The notes beneath the pieces are model-generated. The model worked only from the letters and a program-made list of their open reading frames with translations. It was not told where the DNA came from and ran no database searches. From the NCBI GenBank assembly GCA_027490215.1, contig JAIXYO010000037.1:16102-80101 (forward strand): a stretch of 64,000 nt of DNA, written 5' to 3'. The stretch comes from Rubrivivax sp. (GTDB taxonomy: Bacteria; Pseudomonadota; Gammaproteobacteria; Burkholderiales; Burkholderiaceae_C). A program made the translations under genes and the position numbers. This document shows, piece by piece, positions 26,213-36,547 of the stretch; the first letter of the stretch is position 1; each line of letters starts with the position of its first letter.

Positions 26213-27331
26213 TCAGCGCGACGAGCTCAGGTAGCGCTTTCGCCAGAAGAACACGCTCAGGCCAATGCCGACCACGAGCATGCAGAGGAAGATGGTCCAG
26301 AAGCCGGTTCGGCTGTGGATCAGCGGCAGGCCCTCGAAATTCATGCCGAAGAAACCGGTGACCAGGTTCAGCGGCATGAAGATCGCCGTCAGCACCGTCA
26401 GCGTGCGCATGATGGCGTTGGTTCGGTTGCTCTGCGCCGAGAAATGCATCTGCACCGCGGTCTCGGCCGAGGATTCGAGCCGGCGCACATGGCCCAGCAC
26501 CCGCTCGATGTGTTCGAGCACGTCGCGCGAGCGCACGCGCAGCAGCTCGCGCTCGCGCCGTGCGTTGTTGTCGGCCTCGGGGGGCCACTCGTCGAGCGCA
26601 TCGATCCATTCGGTGATCGCGCTGCGCTGGTCTTCGCAGGTGTCTTCGAGCAGGTGCAGCGAGTTGCGCGAATCGAGCAGCATCTGCCAGTTGTCGAAGC
26701 GGCTGCGCGGGTTGAACAGCTCCTGCTGCAGGTAGCTCAGTTGCTTGGTCAGCAAGCGGCGCAGCTCGAGGTAGCTGTCGACCATGTGGTTGACCATGCG
26801 CAGCATCAGGTCGGCCGGGCTGGTGGGCAGGCGTGCCGTGCTGCGACCCTCGCTGACGCGCACATCGCCTGCTGTGGGCAGCGCCTGTTGCTGCAGGCGA
26901 TTGGCGAAGAACTCGCGCACCGTGCAGTCGGTCGGGTGCACCGTCAGCAGCACGCGATCAAACAGCGCAAAACCGACCGGGCTGGTGTCGATCGCATCCA
27001 GCGCTGCGCGGGCGGTGCTCAGCGTGCCCTTGCTGTCGTCGAGGAACATCGGCGCGCTGCCCTCGCCAGCGGCCAGCCGCCGGAACACCAGCATGTCGTA
27101 CCAGGAGGTGTAATCGAAGTGCGAGGGCAGCTGGTTGTTCAGCAGGTCGGCGATGTGCACGTCGACCAGCTGCCCGCCGGTCCAGCGCTGCAGCGCGGCT
27201 TGCAGCATCGGCGTTTGCACCTCGAACTCGCGGCGTGCGCTGCCGACCCACAGGTAGCCTGTCGCCGGCAGCGACTCAGGCAACCCATCAAGCTCGCTGA
27301 ACTGATCGCCGCTGATGTGGAAGACGCGCAT
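26213..27331 (-). CDS. corA: CorA-family divalent cation transporter
   Basis: 372 residues. A large cytoplasmic N-terminal domain and long helices precede two C-terminal membrane segments. The signature GMN motif is in TGFFGMNFEGLP between them. The protein forms pentameric channels for Mg2+, Co2+ or Ni2+; ZntB-type Zn2+ transport cannot be excluded. It follows hemB on the same strand after 19 bases. Confidence 0.9.
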   Translation of the reverse strand: MRVFHISGDQFSELDGLPESLPATGYLWVGSARREFEVQTPMLQAALQRWTGGQLVDVHIADLLNNQLPSHFDYTSWYDMLVFRRLAAGEGSAPMFLDDSKGTLSTARAALDAIDTSPVGFALFDRVLLTVHPTDCTVREFFANRLQQQALPTAGDVRVSEGRSTARLPTSPADLMLRMVNHMVDSYLELRRLLTKQLSYLQQELFNPRSRFDNWQMLLDSRNSLHLLEDTCEDQRSAITEWIDALDEWPPEADNNARRERELLRVRSRDVLEHIERVLGHVRRLESSAETAVQMHFSAQSNRTNAIMRTLTVLTAIFMPLNLVTGFFGMNFEGLPLIHSRTGFWTIFLCMLVVGIGLSVFFWRKRYLSSSR

Positions 27332-27350
27332 CGTCGTTCCAGCGCCAGTG

Positions 27351-28849
<1,499 letters not shown>

Positions 28850-28875
28850 TCGCACGCTGAACCGAGTGCTGCGCG

Positions 28876-29985
28876 ATGGTGCGTCACCGGAGTTCCGCAT
28901 TGCTGCTGGCCTGGCTGTACGCGGGCCTGATCGTTTACGCGAGCCTCTATCCGCTGGCCGACTGGCGCTGGCCAGTGAGCTCCCCACTGGCTTTCTTGCT
29001 GCTGCCCTGGCCGCGCTACTGGACGGCGTTCGATCTGGTATCGAACCTGCTCGGCTACATGCCGCTCGGGTTTCTCATTTTCACCACGCAGGTCCGCAGC
29101 GGGCGCTCGGCCCTGATCGGGGCATTGCACTCGATCTGGATGGCCGCCTCGTTGTCGCTCGCGATGGAGCTGACGCAGAACGGCTTGCCTTCGCGCATCC
29201 CGTCGAATGTCGACTGGGCGCTCAACACGATCGGCGCAGCCGCTGGCGCGGCCGTCGGTGGCCTGACAAAAGCAGTGGGCCTGCTCGACCGCTGGCAGCG
29301 TCTGCGCGATCGCTGGTTTGTCGACCGCAGCGCGGGCGGCCTGGCTTTGCTGCTGTTGTGGCCGGTCGGGCTGTTGTTCCCGACCTCGCTGCCGCTGGGT
29401 GTCGGTCAGGTGCTGTCCCGGTTGCGCGTCGCGGTCACGTCGGTGCTTGCCGACACACCGCTGGCGGACTGGGGGCGCACCGCGCTCGAAGCGCAAGCGG
29501 TCGCGCCCGACTTGTCACCCTTGGGCCAGCTTTGCGCCATCGCGCTCGGCCTGCTGGCGCCCTGCCTGCTGGGCTATGCCGTTTCCCGCGCTGGCTGGCG
29601 TCGAGCCTTCCTGCTGGTGGTCGTCACTCTGGCCGGGATAGGCGCCACGACGCTCTCGACCGCGCTCAACTTCGGACCTGACCATTCACTGGCATGGCTG
29701 ACCAGCGGCGCGGCAGTCGGAGTCGGTGTCGGTGCGCTCGCGGCACTGCTGTTGGTCTGGGTGCCGCGGCGTGCGGCGGCGGCGCTGGGCCTGATGGCCC
29801 TGACCGCACTGGTCATGCTGGTGGCCCAGGCCCCCGAAGATGCCTATTACGCGCAGAGCCTTCACGCTTGGGAGCAGGGTCGCTTCATCCGTTTTCACGG
29901 CGCGGCCCAGTGGGTGGGCTGGTTGTGGCCCTATGCCGCGATGGCTTACCTGCTGGGGCGGGTCGCCTCTCGCGAAGACACCTGA
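28876..29985 (+). CDS. VanZ-like membrane protein
   Basis: 369 residues with about nine hydrophobic helices. The N-terminal half carries the VanZ pattern: LIVYASLYPL, DLVSNLLGYMPLGFL, ELTQNGLPSRIPSNVDWALNTIGAAAGA. The second half is a further membrane domain ending with WPYAAMAYLLGRV. VanZ-family proteins have been linked to glycopeptide tolerance and cell-envelope properties, but most are uncharacterised. It starts 26 bases after the hemJ-like gene and is likely co-transcribed. Confidence 0.82.
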   Translation: MVRHRSSALLLAWLYAGLIVYASLYPLADWRWPVSSPLAFLLLPWPRYWTAFDLVSNLLGYMPLGFLIFTTQVRSGRSALIGALHSIWMAASLSLAMELTQNGLPSRIPSNVDWALNTIGAAAGAAVGGLTKAVGLLDRWQRLRDRWFVDRSAGGLALLLLWPVGLLFPTSLPLGVGQVLSRLRVAVTSVLADTPLADWGRTALEAQAVAPDLSPLGQLCAIALGLLAPCLLGYAVSRAGWRRAFLLVVVTLAGIGATTLSTALNFGPDHSLAWLTSGAAVGVGVGALAALLLVWVPRRAAAALGLMALTALVMLVAQAPEDAYYAQSLHAWEQGRFIRFHGAAQWVGWLWPYAAMAYLLGRVASREDT

Positions 29986-30034
29986 AGGTACAGGTCGTTG
30001 CGCCTCTATCGCCGGTGCTGGACAGCGGCCTCCG

Positions 30035-30040
30035 TAGAAT
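30035..30040 (+). promoter_or_regulatory. Candidate -10 box of the ferredoxin gene
   Basis: TAGAAT ends six bases before ATG 30047, consistent with a leaderless mRNA. Confidence 0.45.
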
Positions 30041-30046
30041 CCCTTC

Positions 30047-30373
30047 ATGAGCTATTTCGGCCGACATATCTTCTTCTGCCTCAACCAGCGTGACAAGGAC
30101 GAGGAATCCTGCGCGCGGCACGATGCGCAGTCCGGATTCGATCGATGCAAGTCGCGCATCAAGGCAGCGGGCCTCTCGGGCCCGGGCCAGGTGCGGGTGA
30201 ACAAGGCCGGCTGCCTTGATCGCTGCGCCGGCGGGCCGGTTGCGGTGGTCTATCCAGAGGCGGTCTGGTACACCTTCGTCGACAACGACGACATCGATGA
30301 AATCGTCGATTCGCATCTTGTGCAAGGTCGGATCGTCGAGCGCCTCCTGTTGCCGCCTTCGGTTGGCAAGTGA
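30047..30373 (+). CDS. Thioredoxin-like [2Fe-2S] ferredoxin
   Basis: 108 residues. Cysteines C11, C22, C56 and C60 match the C-x10-C...C-x3-C ligand pattern of thioredoxin-like ferredoxins (Aquifex Fd1/NuoE type). GCLDRCAGGPVAVVYPEAVWY is highly typical. An extra cysteine lies at C34. It is a small cytoplasmic electron carrier; its partner enzyme is not known. It is followed 34 bases later by a hydrolase gene, with which it often clusters in Burkholderiales. Confidence 0.9.
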   Translation: MSYFGRHIFFCLNQRDKDEESCARHDAQSGFDRCKSRIKAAGLSGPGQVRVNKAGCLDRCAGGPVAVVYPEAVWYTFVDNDDIDEIVDSHLVQGRIVERLLLPPSVGK

Positions 30374-30407
30374 CACATCGCCCACTGCGGGCGTCACTTA
30401 CCGCACC

Positions 30408-31028
30408 ATGAATTCGCAGACCCAAAAAACTTCATGCCCCGGCCCCGCGGGCGCGCTGGAATGCGCGATTGACGCGTCTGGAGTTGCGTCGGTCGGAGTG
30501 GCGGTCGTGTGCCATCCGCATCCGCTGTTCGGCGGCACGATGGACAACAAGGTGGTACAGACGGTCGCCCGCGCCCTGCTCGCACTCGGCTGGACGACGG
30601 TTCGCTTCAACTACCGAGGTGTGGGCCAGTCGGCCGGCAGCTGGGACGACGGGCGTGGCGAGGTCGAGGACGCGCTGGCCGTGGTGGCCCAGCACCGTGC
30701 CCCAGCGCAGCCCCTGTTGCTCGCGGGCTTTTCCTTCGGCGGTTACGTGGCTGCCGAAGCGGCCTCGCGGCTGCCCGAGGCGGAGCGCCCGCAGCGCCTC
30801 GTGCTGGTCGGGCCTTCAACCGAGAAGCAGCAACTGCCGGTGGTGCCAGAGGACACCGTGGTCATCCATGGCGAAAGTGATGAGGTGGTTCCGCTCTCGG
30901 CCACGCTGGCCTGGGCGCAGCCTCAGTCGCTGTCGGTGATCGTGCTGCCCGGTGTCGGGCACTTCTTTCACGGGCAACTCGGTTGGCTCAAGCGTGTGGT
31001 GACCCAGCAGTTGCAGCCCCGCGGCTGA
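30408..31028 (+). CDS. Alpha/beta hydrolase
   Basis: 206 residues from ATG 30408. The fold begins with VCHPHPLFGGTMDNKVVQTVARAL. The nucleophile serine is in AGFSFGGYVAA, the aspartate in IHGESDEVVPL and the histidine in PGVGHFFHG. This branch is close to dienelactone-hydrolase-like cytosolic esterases. The substrate is unknown. A longer upstream reading overlaps the ferredoxin gene and is not conserved in style, so ATG 30408 was preferred. Confidence 0.85.
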   Translation: MNSQTQKTSCPGPAGALECAIDASGVASVGVAVVCHPHPLFGGTMDNKVVQTVARALLALGWTTVRFNYRGVGQSAGSWDDGRGEVEDALAVVAQHRAPAQPLLLAGFSFGGYVAAEAASRLPEAERPQRLVLVGPSTEKQQLPVVPEDTVVIHGESDEVVPLSATLAWAQPQSLSVIVLPGVGHFFHGQLGWLKRVVTQQLQPRG

Positions 31029-31063
31029 GGTTCCTGTTCCCCCTTCTTCCTGATGGATTTCTG

Positions 31064-32257
31064 ATGCCCGTCTTGCGTTCTGCCCTGTCGCGTTCGTTCT
31101 CCATTGGCTTGTTGTGGCTCGCCAGCACCTTTGCAAGCGCCCAGGCCCCGCTGCCACCGGAAATCGCGGCACGCAGCTACCTGCTGCTCGACATGACCAG
31201 CAACCAGACGCTGGCCGAGCGCGATGCCGATGCGCCTTCAGACCCGGCGTCCCTGACCAAGCTGATGACCGCGTACGTGGTGTTCACCGCGCTGAAGGAG
31301 AAGAAGCTGTCGCTGACGCAGCCGGTGGCGGTTTCACGCCGCGCCTGGGAAGAGCGCAAGGGCGGCGGTTCGCTGATGTTCATCGACACCACGATGACGC
31401 CCACCGTCGATGAACTGCTCAAGGGCATGATCGTGCAGTCTGGCAACGATGCGTCGGTCGCCTTGGCCGAGGCGGTGGGTGGCACGCTCGATCAGTTTGT
31501 CGCGATGATGAACCGCCAGGCCCAAGCCTGGGGACTGAAGAACACCAGCTTCAGGAACGTCACTGGCTTGACCGAGCCAGGCCACAAGAGCACGGCGCGC
31601 GACCTGACAGTGATCGCCAGCCACATCATCCGCGACTTCCCGACCGAGTACGCGTACTACTCGATCAAGGAGTACAAGTACAACAACATCAGCCAGCCCA
31701 ACCGAAACCTGCTGCTGCGTCGCGACCCGAGTATCGACGGCATGAAGACGGGTTACACCGAATCGGCCGGCTACTGCCTGATCGCCAGTGCGCAGCGGGA
31801 ATTTCCCAATCTGGGAACGGGTGGAGCGGGCGGCGGGCCACGTCGGTTGCTCAGTGTGGTGCTGAACACCACCTCGATGGAGTCCCGCGCGAACGAAAGC
31901 CAGAAGTTGCTGAACTGGGGTTATGCCGCGTTCGAGACGGTGCGGCTGTTCGACGCGAGCAAGCCGGTGACCACGGTGCCGGTCTGGAAAGGCAAGGCGG
32001 CGCAGGCAGCACTGGGCGCCGTGGGCGGCGTGTTCGTCACGATGCCTCGCGGCGAGGGTGGCAAGCTGCAGACCAAGCTCGAGCGCACCGACCCGTTGAT
32101 GGCGCCGCTGGCCAAGGGACAGCGCGTCGGCACCATCAAGGTCAGCACCGCTGCCGGTACGCCGGTGCTCGACGTGCCGTTGGTGGTGCTGGAGCCGGTC
32201 GAGATTGCCGGTGTGTTCAGCCGCGCCTGGGATGCCTTGCGGCTCTGGATCAAGTAA
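31064..32257 (+). CDS. dacC: D-alanyl-D-alanine carboxypeptidase (PBP5/6 type)
   Basis: 397 residues from ATG 31064, with a signal peptide ending about SAQA. The three penicillin-binding motifs are present: S63-L-T-K66, SGND and K228-T-G (MKTGYTE). A PBP5-type C-terminal beta domain and a terminal amphipathic helix (FSRAWDALRLWIK) anchor it to the outer face of the inner membrane. It trims the fifth D-Ala of peptidoglycan side chains. It heads the conserved dacC-dat-ybeD-lipB-lipA block. Confidence 0.95.
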   Translation: MPVLRSALSRSFSIGLLWLASTFASAQAPLPPEIAARSYLLLDMTSNQTLAERDADAPSDPASLTKLMTAYVVFTALKEKKLSLTQPVAVSRRAWEERKGGGSLMFIDTTMTPTVDELLKGMIVQSGNDASVALAEAVGGTLDQFVAMMNRQAQAWGLKNTSFRNVTGLTEPGHKSTARDLTVIASHIIRDFPTEYAYYSIKEYKYNNISQPNRNLLLRRDPSIDGMKTGYTESAGYCLIASAQREFPNLGTGGAGGGPRRLLSVVLNTTSMESRANESQKLLNWGYAAFETVRLFDASKPVTTVPVWKGKAAQAALGAVGGVFVTMPRGEGGKLQTKLERTDPLMAPLAKGQRVGTIKVSTAAGTPVLDVPLVVLEPVEIAGVFSRAWDALRLWIK

Positions 32258-32309
32258 CCTGTCCAGGCTTGTTCGATGAGCCCGCACGGGCGCCAACGGA
32301 GAACCTGCC

Positions 32310-33185
32310 ATGCAAAGTCTGCCCGACACCCTGTGCTACCTGAACGGTGAATACACCGCGTTGAACCTGGCGAAGGTGTCGGTATTGGACAGAGGATTCC
32401 TGTTCGGCGACGGCATCTACGAAGTGGTGCCGGTCTATGAGCGCCATGTGTTCCGCTTCGACGAGCACATGGCACGCCTTGATCGCAGCCTGGCGAAGGT
32501 GCGCATCGCCAACCCACACACCGCGGCCGAATGGCTGGAGCGCTGCCGCCAGCTGATCGCAGCGAACCCGGCCAGCGACCAGTTGCTGTACCTGCAGGTG
32601 ACCCGTGGCGTGGCGCCGCGCGACCATGTGATGCCGACCGACATCGAGCCCACGGTGTTCATGATGACCAGCGCGTTGAAGCCGCCCAGTGCCGAGCAGC
32701 GCCATCGCGGCGTGGCCTGCATCTCGGCGCGTGACTTCCGATGGGAGCGCGGCGACATCAAGAGCATTTCCTTGCTGGGCAATGTGCTCGCCCGGCAGAT
32801 ATCGGCCGACCATGGCGCGGCCGAAACCATCATGTTCCGCGATGGCTTCCTGACCGAGGCCGCTGCCTGCAATGTGTGGGTAGTGCATGAGGGCGCCGTG
32901 CTGGGCCCGCCCAAGAGCGAGCATGTGCTTGAGGGCATCCGCTTCGAGCTGATCCGTGAGCTTTGCGAGGAAGAGGGCATCGCCTTCAACCTGCGGCCGA
33001 TCTCCGAGGTCGAGGTGACCGCGGCCGATGAACTGATGCTGAGTTCGGCCACCAAGGAAGTGCTTTCGGTGACCACGCTTGATGGTGAATCCGTCGGACA
33101 CGGCGCCTTGCGCGGCAAGCCGGGCCCGGTCTACGCCAGGCTGTATGCCGCCTATCAGCGCGCCAAGGCTGCGCAACGTTCTTGA
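32310..33185 (+). CDS. dat: D-amino acid aminotransferase (class IV)
   Basis: 291 residues. The class IV aminotransferase fold shows VLDRGFLFGDGIYEVVPVY, the PLP lysine in GDIKSISLLGNVLA, and EAAACNVWVV. A GGAGA ribosome binding site precedes the ATG. The family swaps amino groups between D-alanine or D-glutamate and keto acids. 4-amino-4-deoxychorismate lyase is a related alternative, but the dacC neighbour favours a D-amino acid role. Confidence 0.87.
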   Translation: MQSLPDTLCYLNGEYTALNLAKVSVLDRGFLFGDGIYEVVPVYERHVFRFDEHMARLDRSLAKVRIANPHTAAEWLERCRQLIAANPASDQLLYLQVTRGVAPRDHVMPTDIEPTVFMMTSALKPPSAEQRHRGVACISARDFRWERGDIKSISLLGNVLARQISADHGAAETIMFRDGFLTEAAACNVWVVHEGAVLGPPKSEHVLEGIRFELIRELCEEEGIAFNLRPISEVEVTAADELMLSSATKEVLSVTTLDGESVGHGALRGKPGPVYARLYAAYQRAKAAQRS

Positions 33186-33190
33186 GCAAG

Positions 33191-33472
33191 ATGCCGATGC
33201 CCAGCACCCCCTCCGATCAGTCGCTGATCGAGTACCCGTCACTGTTCCCGATCAAGGTGATGGGCGCCAACGTCGATGGCTATACCGAAGCCGTGCTCGA
33301 CGTCGCGCGGCGCTTCGATCCGCTGCTCGACGACAGTCGCATCGAAACGCGCCTGAGTTCGGGCAACAAATACCTGGCCCTCACCGTGACGGTCACCGCG
33401 ACCAGCCGCGAGCAGCTCGATGAGCTCTACCGCGCATTGAGTTCGCATCCGATGGTCAAGGTGGTGCTGTAG
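33191..33472 (+). CDS. ybeD: DUF493 protein (YbeD)
   Basis: 93 residues from ATG 33191; an in-frame TTG at 33182 overlapping the dat stop is an alternative. The sequence [15 protein letters not shown] and the close [15 protein letters not shown] are typical of YbeD. It is a small alpha/beta protein thought to be regulatory. It almost always lies upstream of lipB, as here. Confidence 0.92.
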   Translation: MPMPSTPSDQSLIEYPSLFPIKVMGANVDGYTEAVLDVARRFDPLLDDSRIETRLSSGNKYLALTVTVTATSREQLDELYRALSSHPMVKVVL

Positions 33473-33488
33473 GACTCGGCGACAGCGC

Positions 33489-34196
33489 ATGACCTTGCCG
33501 ATCCTGGTTCACAAGGGGCGTGTCGATGCCGCCGCAACGATCGCGGCAATGCGCGCCCACACCGACGCGCGCATTGCGGCAACGGCACCGACGGACGACG
33601 AAATCTGGCTGTGCGAGCACCCGCCGGTCTACACCCAGGGCTTGGCCGGAAGGCCAGAGCACCTGCGCGAGCCGGGTGACATTCCGGTCATCCAGACGAA
33701 CCGTGGCGGGCAGGTCACGTATCACGGGCCTGGCCAGGTGGTGGTCTATCCGCTGATTGATCTGAAGCGTTTGGGCATCTACGTCAAGGAATATGTTTAC
33801 CGCCTTGAGCACTGCGTGCTGCAGACGCTGGAGGCGCTTGGCGTCACCGGGCATCGGGTGCCGGGCGCGCCTGGCATCTATGTGCGGCTGGACGATCCGT
33901 TTGGACACGCGCCGCTGGAGCGGGTGCCGCCGAGCGAGCGGCAGGGGGTTTCGGCGCCCAACGCCTTTCAGGGGCTGGGCAAGATTGCCGCGCTCGGGAT
34001 CAAGGTCAGCCGGCATTTCACATACCACGGCGTGGCGCTGAACGTGGCGATGGATCTGAGCCCCTTTCAGCGCATCGATCCCTGCGGCTATGCCGGCCTC
34101 GCGACGGTCGATCTGGCTACACTCGGTGTCCATGTCGATGCGGGATCGGTGGCGCAGCACCTCGGCGCCAAGCTCGCCGCTCATCTGGCGCCCTGA
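33489..34196 (+). CDS. lipB: Octanoyltransferase LipB
   Basis: 235 residues. It moves the octanoyl group from acyl carrier protein to lipoyl domains of ketoacid dehydrogenases. Conserved blocks are [19 protein letters not shown], the lysine in [22 protein letters not shown], and the acyl-carrying cysteine in IDPCGYAGL. It starts 16 bases after ybeD and is followed 46 bases later by lipA. Confidence 0.96.
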   Translation: MTLPILVHKGRVDAAATIAAMRAHTDARIAATAPTDDEIWLCEHPPVYTQGLAGRPEHLREPGDIPVIQTNRGGQVTYHGPGQVVVYPLIDLKRLGIYVKEYVYRLEHCVLQTLEALGVTGHRVPGAPGIYVRLDDPFGHAPLERVPPSERQGVSAPNAFQGLGKIAALGIKVSRHFTYHGVALNVAMDLSPFQRIDPCGYAGLATVDLATLGVHVDAGSVAQHLGAKLAAHLAP

Positions 34197-34242
34197 CGAC
34201 AGCGCGCGACCCGCCCGCTGAGCTGTCCCCCGAAAGATCGAA

Positions 34243-35265
34243 ATGCCTTCCGAATCCCTGACCCCCGTCGCGGCCGACGCCGCACCGAACGCACAGGCCT
34301 ACGACGCCAGCGCCAAGCAGAAATCGCAGGCCAAGACCTCGCGCATCCCGATCAAGATCGTCCCGGCAGAGACGCTCAAGAAGCCGGACTGGATCCGGGT
34401 CAAGGCGGGCTCTGCCAGCAGCCGCTTCTACGAGATCAAGCAGATCCTGCGCGAGCACCAACTGCACACCGTCTGCGAGGAAGCCTCCTGCCCGAACATC
34501 GGCGAGTGCTTCGGCAAGGGCACGGCAACCTTCATGATCATGGGCGACAAGTGCACCCGGCGCTGCCCGTTCTGCGACGTGGGCCACGGCCGGCCCGATC
34601 CGCTGGACGTGAACGAGCCGCTGAACCTGGCGAAGACGATCGCTGCACTGAAGCTGAACTATGTCGTCATCACCAGTGTCGACCGGGACGACCTTCGCGA
34701 CGGCGGGGCCGCACATTTCGTCGAGTGCATCCGCCAGACGCGGGCGCTGTCGCCGGCGACCCGCATCGAGGTGCTGGTCCCTGACTTCCGCGGCCGCGAC
34801 GATCGCGCGCTGGAGATCCTGAAGGCCGCACCGCCCGATGTGATGAACCACAACCTGGAGACCGCGCCGCGCCTGTACAAGGAGGCCCGGCCCGGCAGCG
34901 ACTACGCCTTCAGCCTGAACCTGCTGAAGAAGTTCAAGGCGCTGCATCCCGACGTGCCGACCAAGAGCGGCCTGATGGTCGGCCTGGGCGAGACCGACGA
35001 GGAAATCCTGCAGGTCATGCGCGACATGCGCGCGCACGACATCGACATGTTGACCATCGGCCAGTACCTCGCGCCCAGCGGCCACCACCTGCCGGTGCGC
35101 CGCTATGTACATCCGGACACCTTCCGCATGTTCGAGGAGGAAGCCGCGAAGATGGGCTTCACCCATGCCGCCGTCGGTGCGATGGTGCGCAGCAGCTACC
35201 ACGCTGATCAACAGGCCCATGCGGCGGGTGTGGCGGGGGTGGATGCCCCTGCAGTATCGCGCTGA
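34243..35265 (+). CDS. lipA: Lipoyl synthase
   Basis: 340 residues. A radical-SAM enzyme inserting two sulfurs into protein-bound octanoyl groups. The auxiliary cluster ligands are in [12 protein letters not shown], the radical-SAM ligands in [19 protein letters not shown] is at the C-terminus with the conserved R-S-S-Y. The first 35 residues are a variable charged extension. It closes the dacC-lipA block. Confidence 0.97.
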   Translation: MPSESLTPVAADAAPNAQAYDASAKQKSQAKTSRIPIKIVPAETLKKPDWIRVKAGSASSRFYEIKQILREHQLHTVCEEASCPNIGECFGKGTATFMIMGDKCTRRCPFCDVGHGRPDPLDVNEPLNLAKTIAALKLNYVVITSVDRDDLRDGGAAHFVECIRQTRALSPATRIEVLVPDFRGRDDRALEILKAAPPDVMNHNLETAPRLYKEARPGSDYAFSLNLLKKFKALHPDVPTKSGLMVGLGETDEEILQVMRDMRAHDIDMLTIGQYLAPSGHHLPVRRYVHPDTFRMFEEEAAKMGFTHAAVGAMVRSSYHADQQAHAAGVAGVDAPAVSR

Positions 35266-35269
35266 GCCA

Positions 35270-35283
35270 GCCCATTGCTGGGC
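35270..35283. terminator. Small hairpin between convergent lipA and the TlpA-like gene
   Basis: GCCCA-TTGC-TGGGC is a perfect 5-base stem with a 4-base loop in the 21-base gap between convergent genes. No T-tract. Confidence 0.25.
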
Positions 35284-35286
35284 GCT

Positions 35287-35808
35287 TCAGTGCGCTGACA
35301 GCAGGCGTTCGATCGAGGTGTTCAAGGCCGCAAAGTCGAGTCGGCCGACATGCCGCTCGACGATCTCGCCGCGCTGGTTGATCAGCACGCTGGTGGGTGT
35401 GGCCACCACCTTGCCGAAGCGTTCGGCCAGACTCCCATCGTGGTCGATCGCGACCTGAAACGGCAGCGCATTCGCCTCGGTATAGCGCACCACGTTGATC
35501 GGTGGGTCGTAGGTCATGGCGATCGCCACCGTCTCGAAGCCGCGCGCCTTGAAGCGGACGTGGGTCGCCACGAGGTCAGGCATCTCCTGCAGGCAGACGG
35601 CGCAACTCGTCGCCCAGAAGTTGACGAGCACGACCCGGCCGGTCAACTGGGCGGTGTGGGCTGGCGTTCCGTTGAGCAGGGTGTATGCCGCTGGCGGAAT
35701 GACATCAGGTGCTGCGAAACTCCGCAGCACACCATAAGCGAGCGCGGCCGCCGCGCCGCCAGCGCACACCGCAAGCAACGCTTTCCTTTTCAACGAACCC
35801 ACCATCAT
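35287..35808 (-). CDS. TlpA-like membrane-anchored thioredoxin
   Basis: 173 residues. A single N-terminal hydrophobic helix (ALLAVCAGGAAAALAYGVL) anchors it to the inner membrane with the thioredoxin fold in the periplasm. The redox pair is in NFWATSCAVCLQEMP, and the cis-proline in VVATPTSVLIN. It may reduce or oxidise periplasmic thiols, for example in cytochrome maturation. The first two codons are both ATG. It diverges from the DUF4197 gene with only a 12-base gap, so the two promoters overlap each other's 5' ends. Confidence 0.88.
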   Translation of the reverse strand: MMVGSLKRKALLAVCAGGAAAALAYGVLRSFAAPDVIPPAAYTLLNGTPAHTAQLTGRVVLVNFWATSCAVCLQEMPDLVATHVRFKARGFETVAIAMTYDPPINVVRYTEANALPFQVAIDHDGSLAERFGKVVATPTSVLINQRGEIVERHVGRLDFAALNTSIERLLSAH

Positions 35809-35820
35809 CGGGAGACGTCC

Positions 35821-36525
35821 ATGCAGCGCAGAAAGTTCACCATCGGTCTATTGTCGGGCGCGGGGCTCTGTGGGGTGGGCGCAGCACCCGTGCAGGCGGC
35901 TTCGCTGTTGGGTTCGCTCAGTGATGGCGATACCGCCTCCGGCATCCGTGCAGCGCTGGAGCGCGGCGCTGAATCGGCGGTGGGCCTGCTGGGCAAGACC
36001 GATGGCTTCCTGGGCAACCCCAAGGTCAAGATCCCCTTGCCCGGCGTGCTGAAGAAAGCCGCCAAGCTCCTGAAGGCCACCGGCCAGGGCGCTTCGGTTG
36101 ATGAGCTGATCACCGCAATGAACCGTGCCGCCGAGGCCGCAGTGCCACAAGCGAAGGAACTGCTGCTGGGCGCGGTCAAGACCATGAGCGTCGATGATGG
36201 CCGCAAGATCCTGACAGGCGGTGATCGGTCGGTCACCGACTTCTTCTCCGCCAAGACGCGTGAGCCGCTGGGCGTGAAGTTCCTGCCGATCGTGACCCAG
36301 GCCACCGAAAAAGTCGAACTGGCCGACAAGTACAACGCCGTCGCCGGCCAGGCCGCCGGTCTGGGCCTGCTCGACAAGAAGGACGCCAATGTTCAGCAGT
36401 ACGTGACCGCCAAGGCGCTGGACGGGCTGTACTTCATGATCGGCGAGGAAGAAAAAAAGATCCGCAAGGATCCGGTCGGTACCGGCAGTGACATCCTGAA
36501 GAAGGTATTCGGCTCGCTGAAGTAG
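35821..36525 (+). CDS. Exported DUF4197 protein
   Basis: 234 residues from ATG 35821, preceded by a GGGAGA site. The N-terminus MQRRKFTIGLLSGAGL has a twin-arginine-like pair and a hydrophobic stretch ending near VQAAS. The DUF4197 body includes IRAALERGAESAVGLLGKTDGFLGNPKVKIPLPGVL and ends with GSDILKKVFGSLK. The family is widespread in proteobacteria and functionally uncharacterised. Confidence 0.88.
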   Translation: MQRRKFTIGLLSGAGLCGVGAAPVQAASLLGSLSDGDTASGIRAALERGAESAVGLLGKTDGFLGNPKVKIPLPGVLKKAAKLLKATGQGASVDELITAMNRAAEAAVPQAKELLLGAVKTMSVDDGRKILTGGDRSVTDFFSAKTREPLGVKFLPIVTQATEKVELADKYNAVAGQAAGLGLLDKKDANVQQYVTAKALDGLYFMIGEEEKKIRKDPVGTGSDILKKVFGSLK

Positions 36526-36547
36526 GCGTCGGCGAGCCGCGCCGGCA